Of a DNA stretch of 64,000 bases, positions 62,365 through 64,000 are shown in pieces; position 1 is the stretch's first letter; each line of letters begins with the position of its first letter. The DNA is from Pohlia nutans (taxonomy: Eukaryota > Streptophyta > Bryopsida > Bryales > Mniaceae). The translations under genes and the position numbers were made by a program. A model generated the notes under the pieces. The model was not told where the DNA came from, ran no database searches, and worked only from the letters and a program-made list of their open reading frames with translations. Where the stretch lies: assembly GCA_022496805.1 (NCBI GenBank), contig CM040091.1, forward strand, positions 12,576,336-12,640,335, read 5' to 3'.

Positions 62365-63078
62365 TGTTTTGAAAAGTATGGTTTGTTCCTTAAAAAATCT
62401 AAATTTCTTGATTTTCATTGTTGAGAAACAAATGATTAAAGTGACCCAAAATAGCTTTGAAATAGAAGAAAGAGAGAGAGAAGAACGCGAGCCCAAAGGG
62501 CCTGCGTGAATGAAGGGTTTGTTGGGGGAAGCGTGGCAAACTTAGCCACCAGGACTAAGGATGTTGTAGCAACCCTTGATGCCTTCTTTCGAAGGTAGAC
62601 CCTATGTAGAGAAAGACTAGGCTAGCTAAAAGAACTAACTGCTAAGTAACTAATAAAAAGGAAGGCATGTGCGGGGAGTGGGTTATATATAGGTGAGGAG
62701 GTATGTGTGAATTTGGGTTTGTGGGTTAGCTAGGAAGTGTGGGAATTGTTTGTTTATTTTCAATTCGGCGTTTGGTGAGGATGATGTGTTGGAGGTATTT
62801 TATAGCATTTGTGTGGATGGCTTTTAGGGTGGTGTGTATGAGGTGTGTTTTTACATTTAAGTGAATTGGGTTAGAGAGAGTTTGTTTGATATGAGTGTGG
62901 ATCGCACCACGAGCACCATCAGTGATGACAATGAGTGGTGCAACTTGCCAACCTCGGTTGGTTATATCCTGGAGTAGTGGGGAATATTTATTGGTTTTGT
63001 TGGTGATGGTCCCGGGAGGAAAGCGGTAATGGCAATATGTGAATTCGATGAATTGGATGGTGAGGGAGGGGTGTGGGT
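62365..63078. other. Probable 3' region of the LINE plus spacer
   Basis: The stretch after the LINE stop (down to roughly 62500 on the minus strand) is likely its 3' untranslated sequence. A GAAAGAGAGAGAGAAG purine run near 62468 could mark or neighbour its end. The exact boundary is not visible. Confidence 0.35.
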
Positions 63079-63999
63079 CTATCGGGGGGGGGGGGGGGGT
63101 GCATCATGTGGATGATTGAGGACGAGTAGGATATCGGGGCAAAGTCTAGCATTGCAGCAGCAAGGTCCATTAGAGCAAGAGCAGGGGAGGAGCCAAGGTG
63201 GGACAGTGTTTTCAGAGGTTCGTGTATGGTAGGTACCCGCATTAATGAGGTTGAAGCATTTAGTGGGATGGTTGCTCATGAACATTTTGTGGAGTTCCCA
63301 GACTGCGTTATTATGGCGTTTGATACGTAAGTTGTGAAGATTTTGCTGAGGGCATGCCAGTAGGAGATGTGGCCAAGTATCTATGGAATTGGTATGGTAT
63401 ATAGGGCATGTGATGGATGTGTGTTGGGTGGGCCAGAAGAGGTGTTTTGTGGCATTGCCCATGTATTGGCAAAAACAAAATTTGAGTAATTGGATAATTT
63501 GGGAGTCTGTAATATCTGTGTTCGTCCAGAAATTGTTGGAGTATGTGCCATCAATATCATCATTGTTGATCCATTTGTCTATGTATGTGAAGTTGGCAAC
63601 GATTGTTTTGTGGTGTTTGAGTTCACAATCTGTGAGGAATTTTTGGAGGTTGCGGATGGGGTCTTTAAAGGATTTTTCTGGGTCCCTTGGTTCAATGTCG
63701 TATAGCCAATATGGGGCACTATGTGTAGAGTGATATGGTTCAGTGATGGGGATGGATGGTGAATTGGCTCCAATTTTGGCAAGTCTATCGACTTCTTCAT
63801 TGCCAGTGATGTTTTTGTGTGCGCGAACTTTATAGAAGTAGGTGGGCGTTGGGTTTTGCTGTAGTAGGTGGAGGATGGCTTGAAGGAGTAGTTTGTCTGG
63901 GTAGTTGTTTTGGAGGGAAGGATGTTTGATTTGTGTGTTGATTAAATAAAGGGAGTTAAGGCTTTCTGTAAAGATGCATATGGGTTCGGTTTGGGTGCG
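63079..63999 (-). CDS. LINE (non-LTR retrotransposon) ORF2 C-terminus: RNase H and Cys/His tail (partial)
   Basis: One open frame of 307 codons including stop runs from the window edge to TAG at 63079. The edge portion shows the RNase H signatures CIFTESLNSLYLI (second acidic residue) and VRAHKNITGNEEVDRLAKIG (last Asp with the His and Asn-rich turn). It continues with the tail typical of RNase-H-bearing LINEs: GNATKHLFWPTQ, CPIYHTNSIDTWPHLLLACP (a CxxxH...H...C metal-binding pattern) and LRIKRHNNAVWELHK. The reverse transcriptase lies beyond 64000. The final residues are Pro encoded by a 16-base C run, so the terminus is prone to slippage errors. The frame is undamaged here, so the copy is fairly young. 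Confidence 0.8.
   Translation of the reverse strand, partial: RTQTEPICIFTESLNSLYLINTQIKHPSLQNNYPDKLLLQAILHLLQQNPTPTYFYKVRAHKNITGNEEVDRLAKIGANSPSIPITEPYHSTHSAPYWLYDIEPRDPEKSFKDPIRNLQKFLTDCELKHHKTIVANFTYIDKWINNDDIDGTYSNNFWTNTDITDSQIIQLLKFCFCQYMGNATKHLFWPTQHTSITCPIYHTNSIDTWPHLLLACPQQNLHNLRIKRHNNAVWELHKMFMSNHPTKCFNLINAGTYHTRTSENTVPPWLLPCSCSNGPCCCNARLCPDILLVLNHPHDAPPPPPR
63084..63099. repeat. Homopolymer of 16 G
   Basis: An uninterrupted G run on the + strand lies in the last codons of the LINE frame. Confidence 0.9.
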
Positions 64000-64000
64000 G

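Overview
The window looks like nuclear DNA of a plant with an AT-rich, repeat-rich genome. Three things suggest this: a 12-exon spastin-type AAA ATPase with its best match in plant spastin-like proteins, a Stowaway MITE with the plant-typical end CTCCCTCCGTCCC, and small GT-AG-spliced GC-richer exons in long AT-rich spacers. The many TTAA-flanked elements are not what I expect of a flowering plant, so a non-seed plant or streptophyte relative is possible. I cannot name the lineage.

Layout. 1-4.7 kb: two intronless, lysine-rich, low-complexity ORFs of unknown function on the + strand. 4.7-22.5 kb: almost only transposons, including two TTAA elements sharing one TTAA (6.1-7.9 kb), a 1.6 kb inverted-repeat element carrying a tRNA-derived SINE (9.6-11.2 kb), and a 2.3 kb inverted-repeat element (14.46-16.78 kb) enclosing a terminal acylphosphatase exon whose two catalytic residues are replaced. 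22.9-24 kb: the last two exons of an unrecognised minus-strand gene. 24-39 kb: nested MITEs, a Stowaway, and fragments of one or more minus-strand genes whose exon structure I can only partly resolve. 39.1-41.2 kb: a two-exon minus-strand gene of unknown function. 42-52 kb: repeats, including a 2.3 kb hairpin (45.48-47.75 kb) and an inverted copy of the 1.2 kb TTAA element at 21.3 kb. 52.5-54.4 kb: a three-exon DJ-1/PfpI gene resembling isonitrile hydratase. 58.05-61.8 kb: a complete spastin-like gene. 63.1-64 kb: the RNase H/C-terminal end of a LINE running off the window.

The genes do not form a pathway. The strongest theme is the mobile fraction: roughly 18 elements or remnants begin TTAACCC and end GGGTTAA, sit in TTAA targets, and fall into several size classes (about 233, 239, 323, 585, 811, 924 and 1,200 bp). 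This matches piggyBac-type insertion. Several MITEs are nested in others with an unoccupied copy elsewhere in the window, so target duplications can be read directly. Introns of the real genes carry the same elements.
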